Source: Bacteroidota bacterium
Lineage (GTDB): Bacteria > Bacteroidota > Bacteroidia > B-17B0 > Aurantibacillaceae
Assembly (NCBI GenBank): GCA_016194985.1
Contig: JACQAK010000028.1
Coordinates: forward strand, 1-50,746
Reading direction: 5' to 3'
Length of the DNA: 50,746 nt
The translations under genes and the position numbers were made by a program. The notes below the pieces were generated by a model, which was not told the origin of the DNA, made no database searches, and saw only the letters and a program-made list of their open reading frames with translations. How positions within the stretch are numbered: the first letter of the stretch is position 1; each line of letters opens with the position of its first letter. Shown here one piece after another: positions 41,965-50,746 of this stretch.

Positions 41965-41969
41965 GCCGG

Positions 41970-44048
41970 ATGTCTAAAATTTATCTGATACTATTCTGTT
42001 TTTTATTTACAGTACTTACTTATTCCCAAAATACCAAAGAAGATTCGTTGCTTCGATTGGTTAGCAGAGAGCAACAGGATACTACACGATTCAATCTTTA
42101 TTTTTCGTTAACAAAGTTAATGTTGAATACGGAAGATAAAGATCGTTATGTTGACTCATTGAATGCTATTGCATCCCGAACGGATATCCCCTTATTGCGC
42201 GTTAAGGCATTGTCGCAAAAGGGCTTGTCTTTTTTTGAAAAGGGAGAGAATCAGAAAGCACTCAATTTGTTTTTTAAATCCTTAGAGATCTGCAAGAAAG
42301 AAAACAATAAAAAGTTTACTTCTAAGCTGTATAACAATATAGCTAATTGTTATGACGTGATGGGTATATATGAAAAGGCATTGTATTTTCATTTCGAAGC
42401 CTTAAAGATCAAAGAAGAGTTAGGGCTTAAAGACAAGATCTACATATCACGGATTAATATTGCTACTGTATATTATAATCTGAAACAATATAAACAGGCA
42501 ATTGATTACTGTAATTTGGCTCTGGTAGATTGTATCAAATATGGAGATAAGGAAAATGAAGCAATCATTTATCATAACCTCGGGAATAATTATCATGATT
42601 TGAAAGAATATGATAAAGGAATCGACTACTATAACAAATCACTCGAAATTTCGAAGGCAGATAATGATTATTATCAATTTACAAATACCACGATTGAATT
42701 GGGAAGCTCTTATTTATTTCTTAATAAAATCGATTTAGCTGAAAAGACGGTAAATACAGGGCTTAAGGTAGCTGAAGAAAATGATTTTACAGAACATATA
42801 TCCGGTGGTAAAAATATTCTTGGGCAAATTGCTGTTAAACGGTCAAACTACAATTTGGCAAAGAAATATTATTTCGAAGCATTGGATATTGCAAAGAAAA
42901 ATGACATCATCTTGCAGGTAAAAAATTCTTACGAAAACCTTTCTAATGTATTTGCCCAACAAAATGATTTTAAGGAATCCCTTAAATATCAATTATTATT
43001 TTCAAACATTAAAGATTCTTTAATCAATGATAGCAAAGCCAAATCTATGGCTAATCTTCAGGAGAATTATGAAATTGATAAAAAGGAAACGGAGAATGCC
43101 TTATTGCAGGCCGAAAATAAATTATCTTCTTCAACCATTAAGCAACAAAAAATCGTCACTTATTTTATTGTTGGTGGGTTGTTGATCGTGTCTCTATTAG
43201 CGTTTTTCATTTTTAAAGGCTTAAAAGTTCAGAAAAGAGCGAATGCGATCATTGTAAAGCAAAAAAAGGAAGTAGAAATACAGAAACACAAAGTAGAAGA
43301 GCATCAAAAAGAAATTCTGGATTCGATACATTATGCCAAACGGATCCAAACAGCCTTATTGGCGAATAAGGAGCTCATTGATGCCAATACCGCTCATAAT
43401 TTTGTATTATTTAATCCAAAGGATATCGTAAGCGGTGATTTTTATTGGGCTACAGAGCATAATCAGAAATTCTATCTGGCTGTTTGTGATAGTACCGGAC
43501 ATGGTGTGCCCGGTGCATTTATGAGTTTATTGAACATTGGTTTTTTGAGTGAAGCCATTAAGGAGAAGAACATTGAAAAACCGAATGAGATTTTTAATTA
43601 CGTTCGTAAAAGACTGATCAGTTCTATCAGTAATGAAGGGCAGAAAGATGGGATGGACGGGATTTTGATTTGCATAGATAAACAAACCAATAACATTACC
43701 TATGCGGCGGCTAATAACGAACCGGTATTAATTTCAGGGACAGATATTATTCTTTTGCCGAAAGACAGAATGCCTGTGGGAAAAGGGGAAAAAGCAAACG
43801 AGTTTAAGTTGTTCGAAATCCCCTATCATCCCAATGCCACAATTTACTTGTATACGGACGGTTATGCCGATCAGTTTGGTGGTGCCAAAGGCAAAAAATT
43901 CAAGTATAAGCAATTGGAAGAATTGTTATTGTCGGTATCTGCTTTGCCTATGCAAGAACAAATGGCTATTTTAAATCAAACGTTTGAGAACTGGAGAGGT
44001 AATTTAGAACAGGTTGACGACGTTTTGATCATCGGTATTAAAATATAG
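41970..44048 (+). CDS. TPR sensor with SpoIIE-type PP2C phosphatase domain
   Basis: 692 residues. Signal peptide (to about 20), at least seven TPR repeats (about 60-350; KLYNNIANCYDVMGIYEKAL, IIYHNLGNNYHDLKEYDKGI), one membrane helix (about 392-415, FIVGGLLIVSLLAFFIF), a coiled coil (420-450, rich in KQKKEVEIQKHK), then SIHYAKRIQTALL and a PP2C/SpoIIE phosphatase. Metal-binding acids are in VSGDFYW, CDSTGHGVPGAF, DGMDGILI and YLYTDGYADQFGG. The periplasmic TPRs would sense a signal and the cytosolic domain would dephosphorylate a target, often an anti-sigma factor antagonist. It starts 5 nt after paaZ, so it may share its transcript. Confidence 0.92.
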   Translation: MSKIYLILFCFLFTVLTYSQNTKEDSLLRLVSREQQDTTRFNLYFSLTKLMLNTEDKDRYVDSLNAIASRTDIPLLRVKALSQKGLSFFEKGENQKALNLFFKSLEICKKENNKKFTSKLYNNIANCYDVMGIYEKALYFHFEALKIKEELGLKDKIYISRINIATVYYNLKQYKQAIDYCNLALVDCIKYGDKENEAIIYHNLGNNYHDLKEYDKGIDYYNKSLEISKADNDYYQFTNTTIELGSSYLFLNKIDLAEKTVNTGLKVAEENDFTEHISGGKNILGQIAVKRSNYNLAKKYYFEALDIAKKNDIILQVKNSYENLSNVFAQQNDFKESLKYQLLFSNIKDSLINDSKAKSMANLQENYEIDKKETENALLQAENKLSSSTIKQQKIVTYFIVGGLLIVSLLAFFIFKGLKVQKRANAIIVKQKKEVEIQKHKVEEHQKEILDSIHYAKRIQTALLANKELIDANTAHNFVLFNPKDIVSGDFYWATEHNQKFYLAVCDSTGHGVPGAFMSLLNIGFLSEAIKEKNIEKPNEIFNYVRKRLISSISNEGQKDGMDGILICIDKQTNNITYAAANNEPVLISGTDIILLPKDRMPVGKGEKANEFKLFEIPYHPNATIYLYTDGYADQFGGAKGKKFKYKQLEELLLSVSALPMQEQMAILNQTFENWRGNLEQVDDVLIIGIKI

Positions 44049-44122
44049 CTCAAAAAGCTATTTATACCAGATTTGGCGCAAAAAAACACCCAAATAACTT
44101 ATAAAAAAGTATCTTTACGGCC

Positions 44123-44926
44123 GTGTTATCACAATTATACATACTATTTATTTCTTTTGGCATTACTGATGCTATCGATATACTGTTAGTTGCTATTATG
44201 CTTTACCAGTTATACAAAATGGTAAAGGGAACCGCAGCTGTCAATGTATTTATCGGGTTGGCATTAATTTATATTGTTTGGATTATTGTACGGGCATTTG
44301 AACTAAAATTATTGGGCTCTATCCTGGGAAAATTTATCAATGTGGGGGTAATTGCTGTGATGGTGGTTTTTCAGCAGGAGATTAGAAAATTCTTATTGTA
44401 TATTGGTTCCAACGAGTTTATCAAAAACAGAAACTGGAAAACGATATTCGCACTGTCCGGTCAATCTGCCGAATCTTCCCGTTTTGTATTGGACGAGGAT
44501 GCAGTGATTAATGCTTGTTTTAATATGAGTGAAACAAAAACAGGTGCTTTGATCATTGTTTCGCGTAAATCCGATTTGAAATTTTATGTGAATACCGGCG
44601 AAATTGTGGATTCGGCCTTGACCGATAAAATGCTGGAAAACATCTTCTATAAAAACAGTCCGATGCATGATGGCGCAGTTATTATAAAAGACAATAGAAT
44701 CATTGCAGCAAGATGTGTATTACCAGTAACAGAGAAAGAAAATTTTCCTTCTCATTTCGGGATGAGACACAGGGCTGCGGTTGGTTTAACAGAAACTACA
44801 GATGCCCTTGCTATTACGGTGTCGGAACAAACAGGAAATGTTTCATTAACAGTTAACGGAGAAATCAACTCTAATTTAACCAAGGATAAGTTACGTTACT
44901 TATTAGAAAAAAACTTAAAAAATTAA
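44123..44926 (+). CDS. cdaA: Diadenylate cyclase CdaA (c-di-AMP synthase)
   Basis: 267 residues, GTG start at 44123 (M-LSQLYILFISFGITDAIDILLV). Three N-terminal membrane helices (about 17-37, 40-58, 66-84) are followed by the DAC domain. Catalytic motifs are DGAVIIKDNRI (DGA) and FGMRHRAAVG (RHR), which bind ATP and metal to join two ATP molecules into c-di-AMP. FQQEIRKFLLYIG links the two regions as in known CdaA proteins. No cdaR or glmM gene is next to it. The gene precedes the ABC-F gene by 97 bp. Confidence 0.94.
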   Translation: MLSQLYILFISFGITDAIDILLVAIMLYQLYKMVKGTAAVNVFIGLALIYIVWIIVRAFELKLLGSILGKFINVGVIAVMVVFQQEIRKFLLYIGSNEFIKNRNWKTIFALSGQSAESSRFVLDEDAVINACFNMSETKTGALIIVSRKSDLKFYVNTGEIVDSALTDKMLENIFYKNSPMHDGAVIIKDNRIIAARCVLPVTEKENFPSHFGMRHRAAVGLTETTDALAITVSEQTGNVSLTVNGEINSNLTKDKLRYLLEKNLKN

Positions 44927-45023
44927 ATCATTACGAATCTGATCCTGAAAATTTATTATACACAGATACGTGCATTCGTAATTAATAATACAAACTATAT
45001 ATACATTCTACAATAAAACATAA

Positions 45024-46943
45024 ATGAATCTTCTTTCAGTAAATCAATTAAGTAAAAGTTTTGGCGATAAAGTCCTTTTTAAAAATATCAATTTCGGAAT
45101 TAACTATGGTGATAAGGTAGCACTGATTGCTAAGAACGGTTCAGGAAAATCCACATTGTTCAAGATCCTTCAGGGCATAGAAATTCCTGATAGCGGCGAA
45201 GTTACCTTCAGAAAAGAGTTACGTATTTCATTTTTGAGTCAGGAGCCCAATTTGGACGATAATCATACAATCGAACAGGCAATTTATGCGGGCGATAGCG
45301 AAATGGTAAAAACAGCCATTGATTATACACACCTGGTAGAAACTCATTACGCCAATCCTACAGAGAAAACAGAAAATCAATTAGACATTCTGACGAACAA
45401 AATGAATGATCTGGAAGCATGGAATGTAGAGACACAGATCATGTTGGTGTGCGCTAACTTAGGACTGAATGATTTAACACAAAAAGTAAGCACCCTAAGC
45501 GGAGGTCAAAAAAAACGTTTGGCATTGGCACAGGTTATTTTAAATGAACCGGATCTGCTGATTATGGATGAGCCTACCAATCATCTGGATGTAACGGTAA
45601 TTGAGTGGTTGGAAGAGTATTTACGTAGTTATAAGAAAAGTATTTTGCTCGTAACACATGATCGCTATTTTTTGGATGAAGTATGCGACAGAATCATTGA
45701 AATTGATAATCATTCCTTATACGAGTATAAAGGGAAATTTGATTATTACATGGAGAAAAAGGCAGAGCGCTTAATTATGGAAGCCTCTGAATTGGAGAAG
45801 GCAAAAAATTTATATCGTCGTGAATTGGAGTGGGTGCGTAAACAACCTCGTGCACGTACCGTTAAATCAAAATCTCGTGTAGATGCCTTTTATGATGTAG
45901 AAGCAAAGGCACGAAAGAAAAGTGTAGAAAAGAAAATCGAACTCAGTGTAAAGGTAGAACGTATCGGAAGTAAAATTATTGAAGTACGTAATTTGCAGAA
46001 AGCATTTGGAGAGAAAAAAATATTGAATCCTTTTACCTATACATTTATCAAAGGAGAAAAAATAGGAATTGTAGGACCAAATGGAATAGGCAAGAGTACC
46101 TTCATTAATATGTTACAGGGTATTGAGCCACCCGATAGTGGTACTGTAACAGTTGGTGATACCATTGTATTTGGGTACTATTCTCAAAAAGGGATACAGG
46201 TGGCAGATGATAAACGAGTGATTGAAGTAGTAAAAGATATTGCCGAATTTATTCCTTTAGCTAATGGCACGTCTTTAAGCGCATCAGGATTATTGACCCG
46301 TTTTAATTTTGCGCCCGAAGTACAATACGGACACGTTAGTAAATTAAGTGGTGGAGAAAAACGTCGTTTGTATTTACTAACGGTGTTGGTGAAGAATCCT
46401 AACTTTTTAATTCTGGATGAGCCTACAAATGATCTGGATATTATTACCCTACAAACACTGGAGCAATTTTTATTAGACTTTCAGGGCTGTGTATTAATTG
46501 TATCACATGACCGTTACTTCTTGGATAGATTGGTAGATCACGTGTTTGCTTTTGAAGGCAATGGCGTGGTAAAAGATTTTCCAGGTAATTATAGCGAATA
46601 TCGTCAATGGAAATATGATACAGAAGATGATGCTGAAGAACTGGCCAGAGAACAAAAAGCAGCCGAAGAGAAACTACTCAAAGCAGATACAGAGGCTATG
46701 GCTAAGACACCAACGGAGACGGTTGTTGCTGAAAAAAAGAAACTCTCGTTTAAAGAGCAAAAGGAATTAGAAACACTGGATGCAGAGTTGCCAAAATTAG
46801 AATTAAGAAAAGCAGAGATTGAAAAACTATTGGCCAGCGGTATCACAGATGTTAAAGAAATAGAAAAACTTTCAAACGAATTCACTGCGGTGTCTTCTCA
46901 GATAGATGAAAAGACCATGCGTTGGCTGGAACTACAAGACTAA
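45024..46943 (+). CDS. ABC-F family ATPase
   Basis: 639 residues, soluble twin-ATPase without membrane helices. Domain 1 has Walker A AKNGSGKST, signature LSGGQKKRLALAQ and Walker B LLIMDEPTNHLD; the linker of about 80 residues (YRRELEWVRKQPRARTVKSK) is the basic P-site motif; domain 2 has GPNGIGKST, LSGGEKRRLYLL and LILDEPTNDLD. The C-terminal 100 residues are a charged coiled coil, as in Uup. Such proteins act on the ribosome or in DNA transactions. Uup-type is the best fit by length and tail, but no resistance or specificity signature is evident. Confidence 0.92.
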   Translation: MNLLSVNQLSKSFGDKVLFKNINFGINYGDKVALIAKNGSGKSTLFKILQGIEIPDSGEVTFRKELRISFLSQEPNLDDNHTIEQAIYAGDSEMVKTAIDYTHLVETHYANPTEKTENQLDILTNKMNDLEAWNVETQIMLVCANLGLNDLTQKVSTLSGGQKKRLALAQVILNEPDLLIMDEPTNHLDVTVIEWLEEYLRSYKKSILLVTHDRYFLDEVCDRIIEIDNHSLYEYKGKFDYYMEKKAERLIMEASELEKAKNLYRRELEWVRKQPRARTVKSKSRVDAFYDVEAKARKKSVEKKIELSVKVERIGSKIIEVRNLQKAFGEKKILNPFTYTFIKGEKIGIVGPNGIGKSTFINMLQGIEPPDSGTVTVGDTIVFGYYSQKGIQVADDKRVIEVVKDIAEFIPLANGTSLSASGLLTRFNFAPEVQYGHVSKLSGGEKRRLYLLTVLVKNPNFLILDEPTNDLDIITLQTLEQFLLDFQGCVLIVSHDRYFLDRLVDHVFAFEGNGVVKDFPGNYSEYRQWKYDTEDDAEELAREQKAAEEKLLKADTEAMAKTPTETVVAEKKKLSFKEQKELETLDAELPKLELRKAEIEKLLASGITDVKEIEKLSNEFTAVSSQIDEKTMRWLELQD

Positions 46944-47054
46944 TATAGTTAGACTGAAAATTTATTATTGAAATGTATACAAGTCTTATGTCTTGTGTGT
47001 TATTTCTTTTGTCTCTTAAAAAGTGTACCTTTATATAAAGCAAATCCTCTATAT

Positions 47055-49535
47055 ATGGAAATATGTTTGTTGTTAGTCTTAATTTTACTGTTAGTTATTT
47101 TTAATTCTGCCAAAAACTCTAAGATCAGTAACTTAGAGAGAAAATTATCTAATATTGAGGAATACCTCAAAAAGATACAGTTTCTTCAGTCTCAGCAATC
47201 CAATCCGGTTAAAACAGAAACAACTGTAGAGCAGGTTCAAAAACCAATTCAACCGGTTGTGCCGCCACCAATAGTGACGGTTCAAAAGCCCGAAGAGCCC
47301 GTTATTCCTGTCAATACTACTATACAGCAACCAGTAAAAGAAGTGGAGAAAAAACAGGAAGTACAAATTCCTCAGCCTCTTCATGATCCACAATCAAAAC
47401 CTTTAAAACCTTATGTTCCTAAAGAAAGCTGGTATGAAGGTTTCAGAAAAAACAATCCCGATTTAGAGAAATTTATTGGTGAAAATATTTTGAGCAAAGT
47501 GGCAATTACTGTACTGGTGATTGGGATAGCCTTTTTTGTGAAATACGCTATTGATAAAGAATGGATCAATGAAATAGCCCGTGTGGGTATTGGTATATTA
47601 TGCGGAGGAATTGTATTGGGATTTGCGCACCGTTTGCACAAAAAATTCAAAGCATTTAGCTCTGTATTAGTAGCGGGAGGTATTGCCATATTTTATTTTA
47701 CAATTGGAATTGCCTTTCATCAATACCATTTATTTAATCAAACAACAGCCTTTATTATCATGTTATTAATAACGGCCTTTAGTGTATTTATCTCGGTGTT
47801 GTATGATAGGGTAGAGTTAGCAGCTTTATCATTAATAGGTGGTTTTGCCACACCATTTATGGTAAGCACGGGGCAAGGAAATTATATGGTACTATTTACG
47901 TATGTGTTGATTCTCGATATTGGGATGCTGGTACTGGCTTATCTTCGAAAATGGCATCTTATTAATATCATGGCCTATGTCTTTACCATGGTCTTGTATT
48001 TTGGTTGGCTTCAAACTAAAGTAATTGGTGGTACAAACCCGCCATACAGAGGCGCCATGATCTTTGCCGCTATTTTTTATGTTGTATTTGTATTAATGAA
48101 TATCATAAATAATATCAAAGAGAAACGAAAATTCGGTGCTTTGGATTTATCTATTTTAATAAGTAATACCTTTTTGTTTTATGGAATTGGCATGCAGATT
48201 TTGTCGAATTATCATCCTGAATTAAAAGGAGTGTTTAGTTTATTGATGGCGGTATTTAATTTAAGCTGTTCCTGGCTGCTATACAAAAAATTCAAATCAG
48301 ATGAAAAGCTGGTGTATTTAATGATAGGCTTAACATTGACGTTCATTACATTAATAGCACCTGTTCAGTTACAAGGCAATTACATCACAGTTTTCTGGGC
48401 ACTGGAAGCGGTATTATTAATATGGCTTTCTCAAAAATCAGGGATCGTCTTATACCGTTTTGCATCTGCGATCATTACTGTTTTAATGGTAATTAGTTTA
48501 TGTATGGATTGGGCAATGGTTTATACATCCTATCATGAAGTGCCGCTGGTGATAGTATTCAACAGGATATTCATGACGGGATTTATTTCATCCCTGTCTT
48601 TATTAAGCGTAGTTTTATTATTGAGAAAAGAAACAGATTCTCTTAAATACCTAGGACTATCATTTAATCCTCAACTGTATAGTAAACTATTAAGTATTGG
48701 CTTTGTTATACTGTTATATTTTACTGGGTTATTCGAATTGATCTATCAGTTAAATGAGCGTATTTATTATGGTGTTGTTATTGCCATTATAGTAGGCACG
48801 TATCATTTATTATATTTCAGCTTGTTAAATCTTGTTGTCAATACAATAGATAACAAATCAGCTACTGTAACAATGTATGTCATTAATTTCATTAATGCCG
48901 TATTATTTGTGTTATTTTTCACCGCACTTCCTCTGATAGAGTTTAAAGAAAGCATTATGAATGGCGATAACATTCAGGTTGGATTTATCTGTCATTATAT
49001 ATCAATTGCCTGCTTTGTGTTTATGCTTTTCCAGATGCATAAAGCCATTGAAAAACCTGGAAATACAATTATTTTTAGTAAGGTGTTAAACACCGTATTG
49101 GTGTCGGTAGCGGTTTTATATTTAAGTAGCAGCGAACTTATATTACATGTTTTTAAAATAACCCTGCCTTCTGTTTTTGCTAATATAAATCCAGAAGAAA
49201 CAAGTAAGTATGTGGAGTATGATATGGCAAAAGCACATGTTATTAAAATCGGATTTCCAATATTATGGGGCCTTTTAGCTTTTTTGTTTTTATTTATAGG
49301 GATGAAAAAGGCAAACAAAACATTCAGGATTGTTGCATTGACATTAATCGCTATTACTCTTATCAAGTTGTTTATCTATGATATCAAAGATGCTTCAGAA
49401 GCTGGTAAAATAGTAGCATTTATTATTTTGGGTGTTGTACTGTTAATTATATCCTTTATGTACCAAAAAATTAAGGCTCTATTATTAGATGATATTAAGA
49501 AAGAAGAATCGAAGAATACAACGGATAATGTTTAG
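47055..49535 (+). CDS. DUF2339 polytopic membrane protein
   Basis: 826 residues from ATG 47055 (MEICLLLVLILLLVIFNSAK); a TTG-initiated frame from 46968 would add a Cys-rich leader and is less likely. An N-terminal helix is followed by a coiled coil and a Pro-rich linker (about 55-120), then WYEGFRKNNPDLEKFIGENILSKVAITVLVIGIAFFVKYA, the diagnostic DUF2339 block, and over 20 further membrane helices. The role of the family is unknown; in many Bacteroidota it is encoded with a DUF3999 partner, as here. The stop overlaps or nearly touches the next gene. Confidence 0.88.
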   Translation: MEICLLLVLILLLVIFNSAKNSKISNLERKLSNIEEYLKKIQFLQSQQSNPVKTETTVEQVQKPIQPVVPPPIVTVQKPEEPVIPVNTTIQQPVKEVEKKQEVQIPQPLHDPQSKPLKPYVPKESWYEGFRKNNPDLEKFIGENILSKVAITVLVIGIAFFVKYAIDKEWINEIARVGIGILCGGIVLGFAHRLHKKFKAFSSVLVAGGIAIFYFTIGIAFHQYHLFNQTTAFIIMLLITAFSVFISVLYDRVELAALSLIGGFATPFMVSTGQGNYMVLFTYVLILDIGMLVLAYLRKWHLINIMAYVFTMVLYFGWLQTKVIGGTNPPYRGAMIFAAIFYVVFVLMNIINNIKEKRKFGALDLSILISNTFLFYGIGMQILSNYHPELKGVFSLLMAVFNLSCSWLLYKKFKSDEKLVYLMIGLTLTFITLIAPVQLQGNYITVFWALEAVLLIWLSQKSGIVLYRFASAIITVLMVISLCMDWAMVYTSYHEVPLVIVFNRIFMTGFISSLSLLSVVLLLRKETDSLKYLGLSFNPQLYSKLLSIGFVILLYFTGLFELIYQLNERIYYGVVIAIIVGTYHLLYFSLLNLVVNTIDNKSATVTMYVINFINAVLFVLFFTALPLIEFKESIMNGDNIQVGFICHYISIACFVFMLFQMHKAIEKPGNTIIFSKVLNTVLVSVAVLYLSSSELILHVFKITLPSVFANINPEETSKYVEYDMAKAHVIKIGFPILWGLLAFLFLFIGMKKANKTFRIVALTLIAITLIKLFIYDIKDASEAGKIVAFIILGVVLLIISFMYQKIKALLLDDIKKEESKNTTDNV

Positions 49536-49539
49536 TGAT

Positions 49540-50746
49540 ATGAAAAAGATAGGTTTAAGCATTGCTTTTATAATTGCTTGTTGCGGAGCTGTATTAGCTC
49601 AATCCTTTACACATGAAACAATCGTTAAGGGAATTTCAAAAGATTCGTTATATAAGATCCCATTAACTCCGGATTACAAACAATACATGAGTTCGGATTT
49701 GCACGATATGCGCATCTACGATTCAAAAAATATGGAAGTGCCCTATGTAGTCTTGAGTGAACCCTTATTAAAAGCCAAATCTGATTTCATACCTTACGAA
49801 ATTGTTTCTCAAAAACATTTAAGTTCTTATTCAGAAATAATTATCCGAAACGTAAATAAAGATAAGATCAGCAACATTGCTTTTAATATAAATAACTCCG
49901 ACGCATATAAGTATTGCTCTATTGAAGGAAGCGACGATATGAAGCAATGGTATAGCGTTAGTGAGTTGCAGGAATTGAGTTTGGCTTATAATGAGCTTTA
50001 TACGAATCAATATAAGTGCATCTATTTCCCTTTAAACAACTATCAATATTTCAGATTAACAGTAGATGATTGGTATGCACATCCTTTGAAAATAAATTCC
50101 GCAGGCTGTTTTAAAAACTCAGTAATAGCTGGTAAATTGAATGACGTTGCTTTTACAAGAACCATCACAGAAGATGCGAAACATAAAAAAACCATAATTC
50201 ATTTTGTATTTTCAAATAATCAGGCAATTAACCGTATTGACTTTAAAATCAAGTCTCCACGCTTGTATATGCGTCATGCTGTGTTATATGTTAATCGTGA
50301 GCAAAAGGTGAAGCATAATAAAACAGAGCAGTACCGCGAAACACTATTTGAATTTGATTTAAAATCTGATAATGCATTATTGTTTGATATACCACAAATA
50401 AATGAGAAAGAGTTTTTTATTGAAATTGAGAATAAAGATAATCCTGTGTTAGAAATTGAAGCTATTAATTGCAAGCAATTAGCAAGCTATTTGGTGTGCG
50501 ATTTTAAATCGAATCAAACTTATACTTTAAAATGTGGTAATACAGATTTAAAACGCCCTGAATACGATTTGGTTAACTTTGTATCACAAATCCCTCAATT
50601 ACTTCCCGAAGCCCAATTAGCGCCAGTTAAAGCACTTGCCAAAGAAGATAAGCCTGTTGTTGTGGAAAAAGAAAAATCATTTTTTGAAACACAACAATTC
50701 CTTTGGTTGTGCTTGGCTTTTGGAGCTATTGTGATCTTTCTGTTTT
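49540..50746 (+). CDS. DUF3999-like exported protein, C-terminus cut by window edge
   Basis: The frame opens at ATG 49540 (MKKIGLSIAFIIACCGAVLAQ, a signal peptide) and stays open to base 50746, giving 402 residues. An ATG at 49528, overlapping the previous stop, is a less likely start. The body is beta-rich with YKIPLTPDYKQYMSSDLHDMRIYDS near the N-terminus, WYSVSELQELS and FRLTVDDW in the middle, a Lys/Glu linker (about 370-385), and the start of a membrane helix (FLWLCLAFGAIVIFLF) at the edge. This topology and its place 4 nt after DUF2339 fit DUF3999. Domain function unknown. Confidence 0.8.
   Translation, partial: MKKIGLSIAFIIACCGAVLAQSFTHETIVKGISKDSLYKIPLTPDYKQYMSSDLHDMRIYDSKNMEVPYVVLSEPLLKAKSDFIPYEIVSQKHLSSYSEIIIRNVNKDKISNIAFNINNSDAYKYCSIEGSDDMKQWYSVSELQELSLAYNELYTNQYKCIYFPLNNYQYFRLTVDDWYAHPLKINSAGCFKNSVIAGKLNDVAFTRTITEDAKHKKTIIHFVFSNNQAINRIDFKIKSPRLYMRHAVLYVNREQKVKHNKTEQYRETLFEFDLKSDNALLFDIPQINEKEFFIEIENKDNPVLEIEAINCKQLASYLVCDFKSNQTYTLKCGNTDLKRPEYDLVNFVSQIPQLLPEAQLAPVKALAKEDKPVVVEKEKSFFETQQFLWLCLAFGAIVIFLF

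Noticed and set aside
46968-47054. 29-codon TTG-initiated extension of the DUF2339 protein
   Set aside because: The added residues are Cys-rich and unlike the family; ATG 47055 gives a normal membrane-helix start.

Overview
The window is AT-rich chromosomal DNA from a member of the Bacteroidota. The evidence is type IX secretion (T9SS) sorting domains, a PorP/SprF-family protein, PorE-like and gliding-associated C-terminal domains, promoters of the form TAnnTTTG with an upstream TTG/TTTG, near absence of Shine-Dalgarno sequences, and family signatures such as the DAHP synthase/chorismate mutase fusion and the Cys-less L32. The exact genus cannot be set from the sequence. I see no rRNA, tRNA, CRISPR array, phage or transposase gene. 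The content looks like resident chromosome with several accessory patches.

Layout. 1-2.9 kb: class I fructose-bisphosphatase (cut by the left edge), two small genes of unknown role, and the YceD(DUF177)-rpmF pair. 2.9-8.1 kb: a compact ketosynthase locus (active KS, KS-like chain-length-factor type protein, acyl carrier protein, second active KS, Cys-less KS homologue, NodB-type deacetylase). It resembles the condensing core of aryl polyene/flexirubin clusters but has no tailoring genes. 8.1-16.5 kb: a T9SS type B module: a giant PKD-repeat protein with a gliding-associated C-terminal domain, a secreted M43 metalloprotease, a PorE-like TPR/PD40/OmpA protein and a PorP/SprF protein. 16.6-19.2 kb: SDR, GT9 and GT2 genes for envelope glycan work. 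19.3-26.1 kb: two TMTC-like membrane/TPR paralogues on either side of the DAHP synthase-chorismate mutase gene, a 50-residue Cys-rich protein, an alpha/beta-hydrolase-GNAT fusion and a membrane-anchored J-domain protein. 26.1-35.2 kb: peptide-binding lipoprotein, secreted protein, biotinyl-domain protein, Tat-signal superoxide dismutase, lipoprotein, aspS, TauE/SafE, mltG and a one-domain DEAD-box-like protein. 35.2-39.7 kb: patatin, CoA-transferase, T9SS-secreted serine hydrolase, DUF3817 and DUF1801 genes. 39.9-50.7 kb: paaZ, a TPR/SpoIIE phosphatase, cdaA, an ABC-F ATPase, DUF2339 and a DUF3999-like gene cut by the right edge.

Most worth a second look are the orphan ketosynthase cassette, the hydrolase-acetyltransferase fusion that has lost the hydrolase C-terminus, the isolated helicase domain 1, the Cys-rich microprotein, the covarying palindromic repeat shared by two intergenic regions, the large inverted repeat in the 19.25 kb divergent promoter, and a recurrent TAnnTTTG box only 4-7 nt before the start codon, which suggests leaderless or nearly leaderless transcripts.
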